A DNA stretch of 64,000 nucleotides from Diaminobutyricimonas sp. LJ205 (GCF_009755725.1 NZ_CP046619.1:1798001-1862000), one strand, 5' to 3'; counted from the first letter of the stretch, positions 36,855 through 45,556 are shown. Made by a program: numbers and translations. Notes: generated from the letters alone by a model not told the origin.

Positions 36855-37076
36855 TCAATGTTCCCGATACTCGGGCCGCTCAGAACCAACCGGCAGGCTC
36901 GCCTGCAATGCGCTCTTCGCGACTTCCAGCGACGGATACACGCCGCGACTCGCGTCATCCCCGATCAGCCGGAAGGTGTAGCCGTTCTCCATCCGGTGGA
37001 TCGAGCCGATCGCCCCGGCCGGGCCGATCGCCACCCAGGTCTGCAGGAACTCGCGCTGTGCTGCGGTGTCATTCAT
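36855..37076 (-). CDS. Small conserved hypothetical protein (73 aa)
   Basis: 73 residues: an N-terminal helix (REFLQTWVAIGPAGAIGSIH), a short beta region (ENGYTFRLIGDD) and a helix (SLEVAKSALQASL), ending PEYREH. Good coding character and an ATG start. I recall similar small proteins in related actinobacteria but no function. It stands alone between ssb and msrA. Confidence 0.68.
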   Translation of the reverse strand: MNDTAAQREFLQTWVAIGPAGAIGSIHRMENGYTFRLIGDDASRGVYPSLEVAKSALQASLPVGSERPEYREH

Positions 37077-37157
37077 CGTTGAACCTCCGTTGCAAGCGAC
37101 GCTACGCCGGAAGCCGTCACCGGTCGACCCTGCGGGGCGGCTCGGCCAGAGCGCCGG

Positions 37158-37685
37158 TCAGACGGCGCGTGCGTATTGCGAGAAGCTCGACCGGATCTTA
37201 TTGACCTTGGGCAGTGCCACCGCCATGCAGTAGCCCTGGCCGGGGTTCTTGGCGAAGAAGTCCTGGTGGTAGTCCTCGGCGACGAAGAACTCGCCGAGCG
37301 GCGCCAACTCGGTCACGATGCCGCCGTCCCAGTAGCCGGACGCACGCTCGAGAGCCTGCTCGAACAGTTGCTTCTGCGCGTCATCCGTGTAGAACATCGC
37401 CGAGCGGTACTGGGTTCCGATGTCGTTGCCCTGACGATTCAGCTGGCGCGGGTCGTGCAAGGTGAAGAAGACATCGAGGATGACCTCTGCCGGAATCACG
37501 TTCTCGTCGAAGGTGACGGCCACCGCCTCGGCGTGGCCGGTCGTGCCGGTGCACACCAGTTCATAGCTCGGGCGGGGTGTGGCGCCGCCGGTGTATCCCG
37601 ACACCACCTCGGATACCCCGTCCAACGTGCGGTAAACCGCGTCGAGACACCAGAAACAGCCACCGGCGAGCACGAAAGTCTGCAT
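37158..37685 (-). CDS. msrA: Peptide methionine sulfoxide reductase MsrA
   Basis: 175 residues. The catalytic motif GGCFWCLDAVY (Cys at about residue 10) is followed by VVSGYTGG, ILDVFFTLHDPRQLNRQGND and QYRSAMF, all MsrA hallmarks. It reduces methionine-S-sulfoxide in proteins using thioredoxin. It is divergent from the EamA transporter gene. Confidence 0.96.
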   Translation of the reverse strand: MQTFVLAGGCFWCLDAVYRTLDGVSEVVSGYTGGATPRPSYELVCTGTTGHAEAVAVTFDENVIPAEVILDVFFTLHDPRQLNRQGNDIGTQYRSAMFYTDDAQKQLFEQALERASGYWDGGIVTELAPLGEFFVAEDYHQDFFAKNPGQGYCMAVALPKVNKIRSSFSQYARAV

Positions 37686-37735
37686 GGGAGAACCCTATGC
37701 TGTGCTCATGATGAGCGCCCACAGGTCACAGGGTC

Positions 37736-38737
37736 TTGGGAGCACCGGATGTCTCCGGCCGACCCGCACCAACTGCTGACGTGGGCTACCTCTACGCGCT
37801 GCTCGCCGCAGTGCTCTTCGGTCTGAATGGAAGCGCCAGCAAGGTTGTCATGGCGTCCGGGCTTGATCCGGTGCAGTTGACGCAGTTCCGGGTGCTCGGC
37901 ACCGCTTTGCTCGCCGGTGGCGTGCTCCTGGTCATCGATCGTGGCGCGTTCCGGATCAGCGGACGCCAGCTCATCCGACTGGCCCTGCTCGGCGTCTTCG
38001 GGGTTGCCCTGCTGCAGGCGACCTACGCTGTCGCGGTCCAGCTGCTGCCCGTCGGAATCGCGCTGCTGCTCGAATACATGGCCGTGTTGCTGGTCGCGGT
38101 GATCGCCTTCTTCTTCTTCAAGGAGCCGGTCAGGGCACGGCTCTGGGTCGCGATCGGCTGCGTGCTGGTTGGGCTCGCTCTGGTCGCGCGCGTCTGGTCC
38201 AGTGAGCTGAATCCGCTCGGCGTCGTGATGGCGTTGGCTGCCGCGGTCTCCCTGACCATCTACTTCATCGGCGGCGAGAAGCAGGTGTCGACGATCCCTC
38301 CGCTCACCGTCGCGTTCTGGACGATGACGGCCGCCACGGTGTTCTGGGGTGTACTCAGCGGCTGGTGGCGAATCGAGGTCTCCACGTTCACCGCTGAAGT
38401 CTCGCTCGGCGGCGCGCTCTCGGCGATCGAGCTGCCGATGATCCTGGTGCTGCTCTGGGTCATCGTGCTCGGCTCGTTTGCGCCGTTCGTGCTGTCGTTC
38501 CTCGCACTGCGACACCTCACCGCAACTGCCGCGGGCGTCGTCGCCTCGTCCGAAGTGCTGTTCGCGTTCCTGTTCGCCTGGTTGTGGCTTGGCGAGACCC
38601 TCGACGTCGTGCAGCTCATCGGCGCGGGCGTGGTGCTGGCCGGCATTGTGCTGGCCCAGACGGCCAGGGCGGGCAAGGTCGTGGTGGATGCCGACCTCGC
38701 CCTCCCCGAGCCGAAAGCCGCGACATCCGGCCGTTGA
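37736..38737 (+). CDS. EamA/RhaT-family (DMT) transporter
   Basis: 333 residues with ten membrane helices forming two EamA repeats (first from YLYALLAAVLFGLNG, second from LNPLGVVMALAAAVSL). Members export amino acids or metabolites; the substrate is unknown. The start is uncertain: a TTG at 37736 opens the frame, but a GTG at 37781, directly before helix 1, is equally plausible, and neither has a good ribosome binding site. Confidence 0.87.
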   Translation: MGAPDVSGRPAPTADVGYLYALLAAVLFGLNGSASKVVMASGLDPVQLTQFRVLGTALLAGGVLLVIDRGAFRISGRQLIRLALLGVFGVALLQATYAVAVQLLPVGIALLLEYMAVLLVAVIAFFFFKEPVRARLWVAIGCVLVGLALVARVWSSELNPLGVVMALAAAVSLTIYFIGGEKQVSTIPPLTVAFWTMTAATVFWGVLSGWWRIEVSTFTAEVSLGGALSAIELPMILVLLWVIVLGSFAPFVLSFLALRHLTATAAGVVASSEVLFAFLFAWLWLGETLDVVQLIGAGVVLAGIVLAQTARAGKVVVDADLALPEPKAATSGR

Positions 38738-38802
38738 CCGAATCGGGCATCCCCGCCTGTCGTTACGCGAACTGTCCCCACCTTGTGGGTATCGTGCCAA
38801 CC

Positions 38803-39831
38803 ATGCAGTGGTGGAATGACCTCGTTGACTGGCTCACTTCCGAAGATGGCTGGAGCGTTCTCACGACCGCCGTCTTCCCGTTCCTGGCGATCCTCGTCGC
38901 AGGTATCGTCGCCGCCCTGATTGGGCGCGCCTCGACCAAGCGAGTGATCACCTTCCAGGATCGTGAATTGAAGGCGGCCGCCGTGTCGGCCTTGATCGGC
39001 GTTGGCCGCAAGGCGGCGAGCTGGAACACCCTCAGCACGCAGGAGCAGCTGCACTACGACAACCTGATCGGCGAGGCCGACGCCCGCGTGCGTCTGCTGC
39101 CGGTGGCGGGTGCCGCAGCCGCAGCCGACTGGGCAGCGCACCAGCTCGCGGAGATGAAGAAGAACTCCGCAATCTTCAGCTTCCAGGCCGAGCAGACTCT
39201 CGACGAGTTCCGCGACCGGCTGGTCGAGTGGCAGCACAAGCCCGCCCGGGCCCGCAAGCAGTTCAAGTTCGACCTTGAGCAGTGGAAGTACTCGCAGCCG
39301 ACGCCGGAGCAGGAGTTGTCGGTGCAGCAGCAGGAATGGGCCGCTTCCAACCGCGCCGCCCAGGTTGCCGCAGCAGCCCTGCCGGAGCGCACGTCGACGA
39401 CGCCAGCTGCACCGGCCGCGTCGCCCGCGGCACCGACCATCGCCTCGCTCGCCACATCGCGTGCTGCCGATTCAGTCGGTGATTCGACTCAGGCGCCCGC
39501 TCGCGACCAGAAGCCTGTCACCATCCACCGCGACGACGTGTTTGCCGCCCCGCGGTCCGAGTCTGCGCTGCCGACGACCGCCGCTCCCGTGATGCAGCCG
39601 TTCGCGCCGGCATCTCCGTCGAGCGCGGCTGGCGCCACCGCGGCTCCGGCCAGCGCAGCTCCGGCCGGCGCAGCTCCTGCCAGCGCTGCTCCTGCCAACG
39701 CAGCGACGCCGGTCAGCCCGGCCGAGGCGTCGGACTTCGCACGCGAGTCGGCCACTTCTACGGAGGGTTATTCCTCCCCGGTGACCGCGAACACGGTGCG
39801 CCAGCGGATCAACCCGCCCACCGACGACTGA
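38803..39831 (+). CDS. Hypothetical membrane-anchored protein with Ala/Pro-rich C-terminus
   Basis: 342 residues from ATG (MQWWNDLVDWLTSEDG). One N-terminal membrane helix (about 18-42) is followed by a helical region (50-170) with basic and Gln-rich patches, then a low-complexity Ala/Pro/Ser region (about 195-310) containing short repeats such as GAAPASAAPANAA. The end, QRINPPTDD, is polar. No family recognised. The frame continues upstream, but the chosen ATG begins the first hydrophobic segment. It follows the transporter gene by 65 bases. Confidence 0.72.
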   Translation: MQWWNDLVDWLTSEDGWSVLTTAVFPFLAILVAGIVAALIGRASTKRVITFQDRELKAAAVSALIGVGRKAASWNTLSTQEQLHYDNLIGEADARVRLLPVAGAAAAADWAAHQLAEMKKNSAIFSFQAEQTLDEFRDRLVEWQHKPARARKQFKFDLEQWKYSQPTPEQELSVQQQEWAASNRAAQVAAAALPERTSTTPAAPAASPAAPTIASLATSRAADSVGDSTQAPARDQKPVTIHRDDVFAAPRSESALPTTAAPVMQPFAPASPSSAAGATAAPASAAPAGAAPASAAPANAATPVSPAEASDFARESATSTEGYSSPVTANTVRQRINPPTDD

Positions 39832-39842
39832 ACGAAGCCCGC

Positions 39843-40367
39843 TCACTCCCCCGAGTGCAGCGCGGTGATCTCGAGGTAGCGGTCTGCGTTCGCACGCAGG
39901 CCGCTTACTTCTTCGTCGGTGAGTTCGCGGCGTACCTTCGCCGGGACTCCGGCGACCAGCGATCGTGGCGGCACGATCGTGCCCTCGAGCACCACAGCTC
40001 CGGCGGCAACCAGGGTCTCGTCACCGATCACCGCGCCGTTCAGCACCGTTGCGCTCATACCGATCAGCGAGCCGTCGCCAATGGTGCAACCGTGCAGCAC
40101 CGCCCGGTGTCCCACCGAGACGTAGGCGCCGACGGTGGTCGGCTTGCCCGGGTCGCAGTGCACGACGACACTATCCTGCAGGTTCGCGCCCTCGCCCACG
40201 CTGATCCGGTCGCGGTCGCCGCGCAGCACGGCGCCGTACCAGATGCTCGCCTTCCGGCTGATATGCACGTCGCCCAGCAGGGCGGCGTTCGGGGCCACCC
40301 AGGCCTCGGCATCCACTTCAGGGGTGTATCCGGCAATGGTTCGCAGCAGCGGTGCGTGCTCAGTCAT
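39843..40367 (-). CDS. Gamma-carbonic anhydrase family protein
   Basis: 174 residues forming a left-handed beta helix of hexapeptide repeats (ASIWYGAVLRGDRDRI, then NLQDSVVVHCD, then VSVGHRAVLHGCTIGDG). The His residues of the zinc site are in VVHCD and GHRAVLHGC. Members are carbonic anhydrases or acyltransferase-like scaffolds. The ATG is one base away from the 3' end of tRNA-Arg, leaving no room for a ribosome binding site. Confidence 0.9.
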   Translation of the reverse strand: MTEHAPLLRTIAGYTPEVDAEAWVAPNAALLGDVHISRKASIWYGAVLRGDRDRISVGEGANLQDSVVVHCDPGKPTTVGAYVSVGHRAVLHGCTIGDGSLIGMSATVLNGAVIGDETLVAAGAVVLEGTIVPPRSLVAGVPAKVRRELTDEEVSGLRANADRYLEITALHSGE

Positions 40368-40368
40368 G

Positions 40369-40441
40369 CGCCCCCGGCAGGAATCGAACCTGCGACCAAG
40401 AGATTAGAAGGCTCCTGCTCTATCCTCTGAGCTACGGGGGC
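40369..40441 (-). tRNA. tRNA-Arg (anticodon TCT)
   Basis: 73-nt cloverleaf: acceptor GCCCCCG/CGGGGGC, D arm GCTC...GAGC, anticodon loop CTTCTAA (TCT), T arm GCAGG-TTCGATT-CCTGC, discriminator G. CCA is not encoded. The anticodon stem has one C-T mismatch (31-39) and a G-T pair (27-43). The 5' half overlaps the end of the class I amidotransferase gene; the 3' end abuts the gamma-carbonic anhydrase ATG. Confidence 0.95.
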
Positions 40442-41201
40442 CGGGCGATTTATCACGATACCGCCATTCGGCTGCCTGCCTGGTGAACGCGGCCACGAGT
40501 GTCTCGAGTTGTGCCGGGTCGCCGTCGGGATCTTCCGGATGCCACTGCACGCCGACCGCCCAGGAACCGTTCACCGACTCAAGTGCCTCGGTGATCCCGT
40601 CAGCCGCCCAAGCCGTGACCCGCAGGCCGGCACCTAGCCGGTCCACCGCCTGGTGGTGACCGGAACGGATGCGGAGCACCTGCCGGGCGTACAACTGACC
40701 CAACCGCGATTCGGGTTCGACGGCGACGTCATGGTCAACGAGCGGCGCACCCTCCCCCGGGACGTTGTGCATGGTTCCCCGGCCGAGATCCTGCACGAGG
40801 CTCCCGCCCGCGGCGACGTTCATCAACTGCATCCCCCGACAGATGCCGAGCAGCGGGACACCGTCATCAAGCGCACGGCGCGCCAGGTCGATTTCGAACG
40901 CATCGGCAGCCGGGTCCACCGCGTACAGGTTGTCGACCGCCGGTTCCTCGCCGTACGCGGCGGGGTCCACGTCGGCACCGCCGAGGATCAGCACGCCATC
41001 GACATCGCTCACCAATTGCTGCGGGTCCTCAGTGGATCGGCTGGAATCGACCAGCACCACGTCGGCACCCACACCATTCAGAGCATCCAGCGCGCCCCGC
41101 GCCAGCGCGTGCAGTTGTGAGCGGAAAGCGGGCGTCGCCGCATCCGCATCCATCGAGTACGCGACCGCGATCCGCGGTCGAACAGCCTCGTCCCCGGTCA
41201 C
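40404..41201 (-). CDS. Gamma-glutamyl-gamma-aminobutyrate hydrolase-like (PuuD) amidotransferase
   Basis: 265 residues, GTG start. Class I glutamine amidotransferase fold: GVLILGGADVDPAAYGE, nucleophile Cys121 in LLGICRGMQLMN, and His in GVQWHPEDPD near residue 220. Members hydrolyse gamma-glutamyl-GABA or related gamma-glutamyl amides. The last twelve or so codons, ending RSSEDRAGAF, run into the tRNA-Arg gene. It starts six bases after the preceding small gene. Confidence 0.9.
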   Translation of the reverse strand: MTGDEAVRPRIAVAYSMDADAATPAFRSQLHALARGALDALNGVGADVVLVDSSRSTEDPQQLVSDVDGVLILGGADVDPAAYGEEPAVDNLYAVDPAADAFEIDLARRALDDGVPLLGICRGMQLMNVAAGGSLVQDLGRGTMHNVPGEGAPLVDHDVAVEPESRLGQLYARQVLRIRSGHHQAVDRLGAGLRVTAWAADGITEALESVNGSWAVGVQWHPEDPDGDPAQLETLVAAFTRQAAEWRYRDKSPGPRSSEDRAGAF

Positions 41202-41207
41202 GGAGCC

Positions 41208-41483
41208 TCAGTGCTCGTTGCGCTCGTCGAGATCTTCGACCTCGTCGCTGTCGATGGCGTCCCACAGATAGGTCACCTGCACCTGATTGCCGACCTCGCG
41301 AGCGGTCTGCGCCTGGTAGACGAGCATCGTCTCGGTGCCATCGACGGACGCGAGCACGGTGATCTCGTCGTCCCAGCCGCCTTCGCCGGCCACGCGACGT
41401 TCGATCTGACCGTCGAACGCACCGCCCTTGAAGAAGACCACATACTGCTCACCGCGCGGAACCACGGGGGTGTTCTCTGCCAT
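41208..41483 (-). CDS. Small conserved hypothetical protein (91 aa)
   Basis: 91 residues with a predicted all-beta core (EQYVVFFKGGAFDGQIERRV, ETMLVYQAQ, QVQVTYLWDA) and a strongly acidic C-terminus. No transmembrane segment. The frame shows clean actinobacterial codon use. It precedes the amidotransferase gene by six bases and so belongs to the same transcript. Function unknown. Confidence 0.7.
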   Translation of the reverse strand: MAENTPVVPRGEQYVVFFKGGAFDGQIERRVAGEGGWDDEITVLASVDGTETMLVYQAQTAREVGNQVQVTYLWDAIDSDEVEDLDERNEH

Positions 41484-41623
41484 GTGACAGTCCTATCAGA
41501 AGGGAGGCAGGAACGCAGAGGAAACCGCGGCGTGGACAGCTGCTGTGTGTACGGATGCTGAACTTTCTGCGAACCCGTGAGCGGCGACACCCACGGGCCC
41601 CGCCGCGCGGAGACACTGTCATC

Positions 41624-42409
41624 GTGAGTGACACACCCTGGCGGCGATACGTTGCAGTCGGAGACTCGATCACGGAGGGCTTCTGTGACCCGGGCTCCAC
41701 CCCTGGTGAGGCATGGCTCGGCTGGGCGGATCGCCTCGCCCGAATCCTCGACGGCAACGCCCGCATCGGGGGTCGCAGCATCGAGTTCGCCAACCTGGCC
41801 GTGCGCGGCCGCCGCGTGGCCGACGTCGTACAGAACCAGATCCCGGGCGCCATCAATCTGAAAGCCGATCTGGTGTCAGTGATGATCGGTGGAAACGATC
41901 TGATGGGGGCCCGGGCCGACCCGGACAACCTCGCCGCCGAGCTCGAATCCGGCATCACCTCGCTTCGTGCCGCCGGTGCCGATGTGCTGCTGGCCAACTG
42001 CTTCGATCCGCAGTTTGCGATCTTCCTCAAGCCCCTGCGCGGCCGGGCCGCCGTGTTCAACGGGCACCTGTGGTCAATCGCCCGTACCCACGGCACCTTC
42101 ATGCTGGATGTCTGGGGCATCCGGGAGTTCCACAACCGCCTGATGTGGGCCGAGGACCGCGTGCACCTGACCGCAGCGGGACACCGGCTGCTGGCATCCC
42201 GAGCCGCGCATTGCCTGGGCGTGCCGTACTTCGAGCTGGGCGCCACCGACGTCAGCCCCCTCCCCTCGTCGGCCGCACCGCTCGCGACCCTCCCCTGGCT
42301 CCGCCGCTATGCGCTGCCGTGGGTCGGCCGCCGGTTGCGGGGCATCTCGGCAGGCGACGGCCTGTCGCCGAAGCTCCCGTCGCCGGTCAGGGTCAGCGCC
42401 CCGCGATAG
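41624..42409 (+). CDS. SGNH/GDSL-family hydrolase
   Basis: 261 residues from GTG (MSDTPWRRYVAVGDSITEG). Block I VAVGDSITEG holds the catalytic Ser, block III VMIGGNDL the Asn, and block V DRVHLTAAGH the Asp-x-x-His. No signal peptide, so it is likely a cytoplasmic esterase. An open frame extends 23 codons further upstream, but the GDSL box is usually close to the N-terminus. The stop codon forms part of the -10 box of orn. Confidence 0.88.
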   Translation: MSDTPWRRYVAVGDSITEGFCDPGSTPGEAWLGWADRLARILDGNARIGGRSIEFANLAVRGRRVADVVQNQIPGAINLKADLVSVMIGGNDLMGARADPDNLAAELESGITSLRAAGADVLLANCFDPQFAIFLKPLRGRAAVFNGHLWSIARTHGTFMLDVWGIREFHNRLMWAEDRVHLTAAGHRLLASRAAHCLGVPYFELGATDVSPLPSSAAPLATLPWLRRYALPWVGRRLRGISAGDGLSPKLPSPVRVSAPR

Positions 42410-42412
42410 AAT
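42407..42412 (+). promoter_or_regulatory. Candidate -10 box of orn (leaderless)
   Basis: TAGAAT begins with the GDSL gene's stop codon and ends six bases before the orn ATG, which lacks a Shine-Dalgarno sequence. Confidence 0.5.
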
Positions 42413-42418
42413 CGGGGA

Positions 42419-43039
42419 ATGTCAAACGCCTCGGATCGCCTCGTCTGGATCGACTGTGAAATGACCGGACTCGACGTCGAGGTCGATGAACTCGTCGAGG
42501 TCGCCGTGGTGATCACCGACTTCGACCTGGAACCCGTGCACCCCGGATTCGAGATCGTCATCAACCCCGACAAGTCCGCCCTCGACAACATGAGCGAGTT
42601 CGTGCGCAACATGCACACCGAGAGCGGCTTGATCGACCTCATCCCGAACGGGGTGTCGCTCGCAGAGGCGGAGTACGAGGTGCTCGAGTACATCCTGCAG
42701 CACGTGCCCACCGAACAGCAGGCGCCGCTGGCCGGCAACACGATCGGCACCGATCGGGCATTCCTGGCCAGGTACATGCCGCGCGTCGACGGCCACCTGC
42801 ACTACCGCAACATCGACGTGTCCACGATCAAGGAACTCTCCCGCCGCTGGTTCCCCCGCGTGTACTTCAACGCGCCGGTGAAGAACGGCGGGCACCGTGC
42901 GCTTGCCGACATCCTGGAGTCGATCCGAGAGCTCGATTACTACCGTCGGGCGGGCTTCGTCACCGAGCCCGGACCGACCACCGAAGACGTGCAGGCAATA
43001 TCTGCGTCCGTGGTGTCCAAATGGGAGTCGCGGTTGTAA
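42419..43039 (+). CDS. orn: Oligoribonuclease
   Basis: 206 residues of the DEDDh exonuclease family: Asp12-x-Glu14 in WIDCEMTG, Asp in GTDRAFLARYMP, and the HRALADI motif with the final His/Asp. It degrades two- to five-nucleotide RNA and pGpG. tRNA-His follows, a context conserved among actinobacteria. Confidence 0.97.
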   Translation: MSNASDRLVWIDCEMTGLDVEVDELVEVAVVITDFDLEPVHPGFEIVINPDKSALDNMSEFVRNMHTESGLIDLIPNGVSLAEAEYEVLEYILQHVPTEQQAPLAGNTIGTDRAFLARYMPRVDGHLHYRNIDVSTIKELSRRWFPRVYFNAPVKNGGHRALADILESIRELDYYRRAGFVTEPGPTTEDVQAISASVVSKWESRL

Positions 43040-43069
43040 TAGACTCTTCTGGTTGCCAATGGCAAACAT

Positions 43070-43146
43070 GGTGGGCGTAGCTCAGTTGGTAGAGCGCTGG
43101 CTTGTGGTGCCGGATGTCGCGGGTTCGAGTCCCGTCGTTCACCCCA
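43070..43146 (+). tRNA. tRNA-His (anticodon GTG)
   Basis: Acceptor GTGGGCG/CGTTCAC plus an extra 5' G (43070) that pairs with discriminator C, the identity feature of tRNA-His. Anticodon loop TTGTGGT, T loop TTCGAGT, and CCA encoded at 43144-43146. Confidence 0.97.
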
Positions 43147-43153
43147 CTTAGTA

Positions 43154-43181
43154 GAAAGGCCCGACTTCGGTCGGGCCTTTC
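43154..43181 (+). terminator. Terminator after tRNA-His
   Basis: A perfect 12-bp stem GAAAGGCCCGAC / GTCGGGCCTTTC closes a TTCG tetraloop with a C-G closing pair, an exceptionally stable hairpin, eight bases after the tRNA-His CCA end. Confidence 0.93.
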
Positions 43182-43214
43182 GCATGTCCGTTCCAACTCT
43201 GCAAGGCTTGAGGT

Positions 43215-43499
43215 ATGCCCCGCACGCTCGACCGGCCTGACGTTCACGGCCAGCGCACGACGGACCGGCCTTGGATGACCGTGGTCTGGAACGACCCCGT
43301 GAATCTGATGTCCTACGTCACCTTCGTTTTCCGCAGCTACTTCGGCTTCCCTCCGCCCGAAGCCGAACGGCTGATGCTGCAGGTGCACAACGACGGGCGC
43401 GCGGTCGTCGCAAGCGGCGGACGTGAAGAGATGGAACGGCATGTCGAGGCGATGCACGGATACGGGCTATGGGCCACGCTAGAGAAGACCGCGGCATGA
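43215..43499 (+). CDS. clpS: ATP-dependent Clp protease adaptor ClpS
   Basis: 94 residues. The core [20 protein letters not shown] and the metal-site-like HNDGRAVV, then [14 protein letters not shown], are ClpS signatures. It delivers N-degron substrates to ClpC/ClpA with ClpP. The next gene overlaps its stop (ATGA), forming a three-gene operon. Confidence 0.96.
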   Translation: MPRTLDRPDVHGQRTTDRPWMTVVWNDPVNLMSYVTFVFRSYFGFPPPEAERLMLQVHNDGRAVVASGGREEMERHVEAMHGYGLWATLEKTAA

Positions 43500-43957
43500 C
43501 CCCGTGGCGTCGGGACGGCGATGACCTGGTCGCCGAGTTCGTCGACATCGAAGTGGCGGTTCTGCAGGATCTGGCCGCGCAGGTCGCCGAACTTCTCGAG
43601 AGCGACGAAGCGACCGATCCGGCGCGTGCGCGATTGCTGCCGGATGCCTACCTGAACGACCCGGATTCCGCTGCCGAGTTCCGCCGGCTCACCGAGAACG
43701 AACTCGCCGCTCGCAAGGCATCCGCGGTGCGCTTCGTGGCCGAGTCCGTCGGCCCGGCGGTGCGACTCGACACCACGCAGTCGCTTGACTGGCTGAGAGC
43801 GCTCACCGACATCCGGCTGGTGATCGCCTCACGACTGGGCATCGAGAACGACGGCGACGAGGGCGACGACTCGAGTGATGAGGCCCGCTTCCTGCGGAAC
43901 GCCTTCGACTGGCTCGGATTCCTTCAGGACTCGATGCTGCAGGTCGTGGACGCTTGA
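43496..43957 (+). CDS. DUF2017 family protein
   Basis: 153 residues from the ATG overlapping clpS ([15 protein letters not shown]). Helical, acidic, without membrane segments; [21 protein letters not shown] is the family's conserved middle, and [15 protein letters not shown] lies near the end. The gene is found next to clpS in actinobacteria, which suggests a role in Clp-dependent proteolysis, but no function is established. Confidence 0.9.
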   Translation: MTPWRRDGDDLVAEFVDIEVAVLQDLAAQVAELLESDEATDPARARLLPDAYLNDPDSAAEFRRLTENELAARKASAVRFVAESVGPAVRLDTTQSLDWLRALTDIRLVIASRLGIENDGDEGDDSSDEARFLRNAFDWLGFLQDSMLQVVDA

Positions 43958-44310
43958 TGGCCCTCGAGCTGGATGCCGAGGAGTTCGAGGCTCTCGTGGT
44001 CGATGAGCTCGACTTGCTGCCCGACGACATGGTCGACGGCCTCGACAATGTCGTCTTCGTCGTCGAAGACCGCCCGGAAGATGGCAGCCTCGACCTGCTC
44101 GGACTGTACGACGGGGTCGCGGTCACCGAACGAGGCCAGTACGGTTTCGGCGAACTGCCCGACCGGATCATCCTGTTCCGGGAACCGTTGCTCGACATCA
44201 GCGCTGACCTGGACGAGCTGCGCGACCAGATCCACGTGACCCTGGTGCACGAGATCGCGCACTACTACGGCATCGACGACCAGCACCTGCACGAGCTCGG
44301 CTGGGCCTGA
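43957..44310 (+). CDS. Zincin-like metallopeptidase family protein (PF06262 type)
   Basis: 117 residues from the ATG that overlaps the DUF2017 stop by one base. HEIAHYYGI near residue 98 is a minimal HExxH zinc site, followed by DDQHLHELGW with a possible third His ligand. N-terminal acidic helix. Small zincins of this group are of unknown physiological role. The gene ends one base before the oppositely oriented kinase gene ends. Confidence 0.9.
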   Translation: MALELDAEEFEALVVDELDLLPDDMVDGLDNVVFVVEDRPEDGSLDLLGLYDGVAVTERGQYGFGELPDRIILFREPLLDISADLDELRDQIHVTLVHEIAHYYGIDDQHLHELGWA

Positions 44311-44781
44311 TCAGCGGTAGAGCACTTCGTCGGCCAGCGCCCGCGGGTTCTCCCGTTCGATGAACAGCAGCTCCTGAGCAGCCCACCGCTCCCAATGCGG
44401 CGCGTAAGCCTCGCCATCCCGGTCCAGCGCCCGCTGCTTGCGGGTCGCATCGTCGAGTTCGACCCAGATCGCCCAGTCCGCGAGCGCCCGGTTCGCCCGT
44501 GACAACGCCCCGCAACCCTCGACGATGATCGGCCGGTCGGCGTCCAACTCGTGCCACTCGGCCGGCCGGCCGGTCACCCAGTCCCAGCGCCGCCAGCGCG
44601 GACGGGCGCTCAGCACATGCTGGGCAACGTGGGCGCTGCCCGCCTCCAGCCCGTCCCAGCCCGGGTAGATGTCATCCAGGCGCACGAGTTGCGCCTCGGG
44701 CCAGCCCGCGGTCATCGCCCGGGCCAGGTCGGACTTCCCGGAGCCTGACCGGCCATCGATGAGGATCCGTTCAGCCGACAA
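44311..44781 (-). CDS. P-loop NTPase, uridine-kinase-like
   Basis: 156 residues. Walker A GRSGSGKSDLAR (residues about 9-20), an Asp-containing VRLDDIYPGWDGL as in uridine kinase-type enzymes, and IIVEGCGAL as Walker B. Start: TTG at 44781, inside the end of ecfT (11-base overlap); the frame is open further upstream but lacks a start that would fit. It is last in the TPP-riboswitch operon, so a link to pyrimidine or vitamin salvage is possible. No family member of exactly known function is recognised. Confidence 0.8.
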   Translation of the reverse strand: MSAERILIDGRSGSGKSDLARAMTAGWPEAQLVRLDDIYPGWDGLEAGSAHVAQHVLSARPRWRRWDWVTGRPAEWHELDADRPIIVEGCGALSRANRALADWAIWVELDDATRKQRALDRDGEAYAPHWERWAAQELLFIERENPRALADEVLYR

Positions 44782-45556
44782 TGAAGTTCCAGTTCCCGGT
44801 CGCCACGGATGTCGCGATCGCCGTCGCCCCGACCACCAGGCCGCTGGCGGCAACCGCCCAGTCGGCGGATCGGAACCTGGACGGCCGCGCCCAGGTGCGC
44901 GTGCGTGACGAGCCGAAACCGCGGGCTTCCATGGCCGTGGCAAGTTTGCTTCCCCGGCGGATCGACAGCACGAGCAGGGCGAAGGCCTGGCCGAGCATCC
45001 TTCGGATCCGTCCTCGGTCAGCGACGCCGCGGGCCCGGCGCGCCAATTCAAGCGATCGCCAGTCGTCGAAGAACAGGCTGATCAGGCGAAGCCCAGCAAG
45101 GGCGCCGAGCACGAAGCGCGCGGGCAACCGGAGGACCTGGGCGAGCCCATCGGCCAGGTCCGTCGGGTCGATGGTGACGAACAAGACGACCGCGGGAAGG
45201 GCGATCGCCAGCACCCGCAACATCGTGGCCAGCGCGAGTTCCAGCGAGCCGTCACTGACCCTGGCCAGCAGGAACTCCCAGTGCACCTGGCCTGAACTCT
45301 GTCCGTACAACGCGATCGTCACGCCCGTCAGCGGCGCCGCGACCCACACCGGCGAGGTGCGCAGCCAGAACTGCCGCCAGCTGAGTCCCGCGAAGGGCAG
45401 CAGCAGCGCTTCAAGCAGCAGGGCGACCGAGGCGGACACCCAGTCGACGCTGAGCACCAGGCAGAAGCTGAGCAGGAAGGCGGCGGCAAGCTTCGCCACC
45501 GGATTGATCCGGTCGATCGCGCGAGTGCTGCGCACGGTGGGCGCGGTCAAGGTCAT
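44771..45556 (-). CDS. ECF transporter transmembrane component (EcfT)
   Basis: 261 residues with about five membrane helices. The coupling region contains LARRARGVADRGRIRR and METRGF-like AMEARGFGS, the Ala-Arg-Gly motifs by which EcfT contacts the ATPases. It is the energising membrane partner of the S component encoded two genes upstream. The start overlaps the ATPase gene by four bases. Confidence 0.92.
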   Translation of the reverse strand: MTLTAPTVRSTRAIDRINPVAKLAAAFLLSFCLVLSVDWVSASVALLLEALLLPFAGLSWRQFWLRTSPVWVAAPLTGVTIALYGQSSGQVHWEFLLARVSDGSLELALATMLRVLAIALPAVVLFVTIDPTDLADGLAQVLRLPARFVLGALAGLRLISLFFDDWRSLELARRARGVADRGRIRRMLGQAFALLVLSIRRGSKLATAMEARGFGSSRTRTWARPSRFRSADWAVAASGLVVGATAIATSVATGNWNFIVG

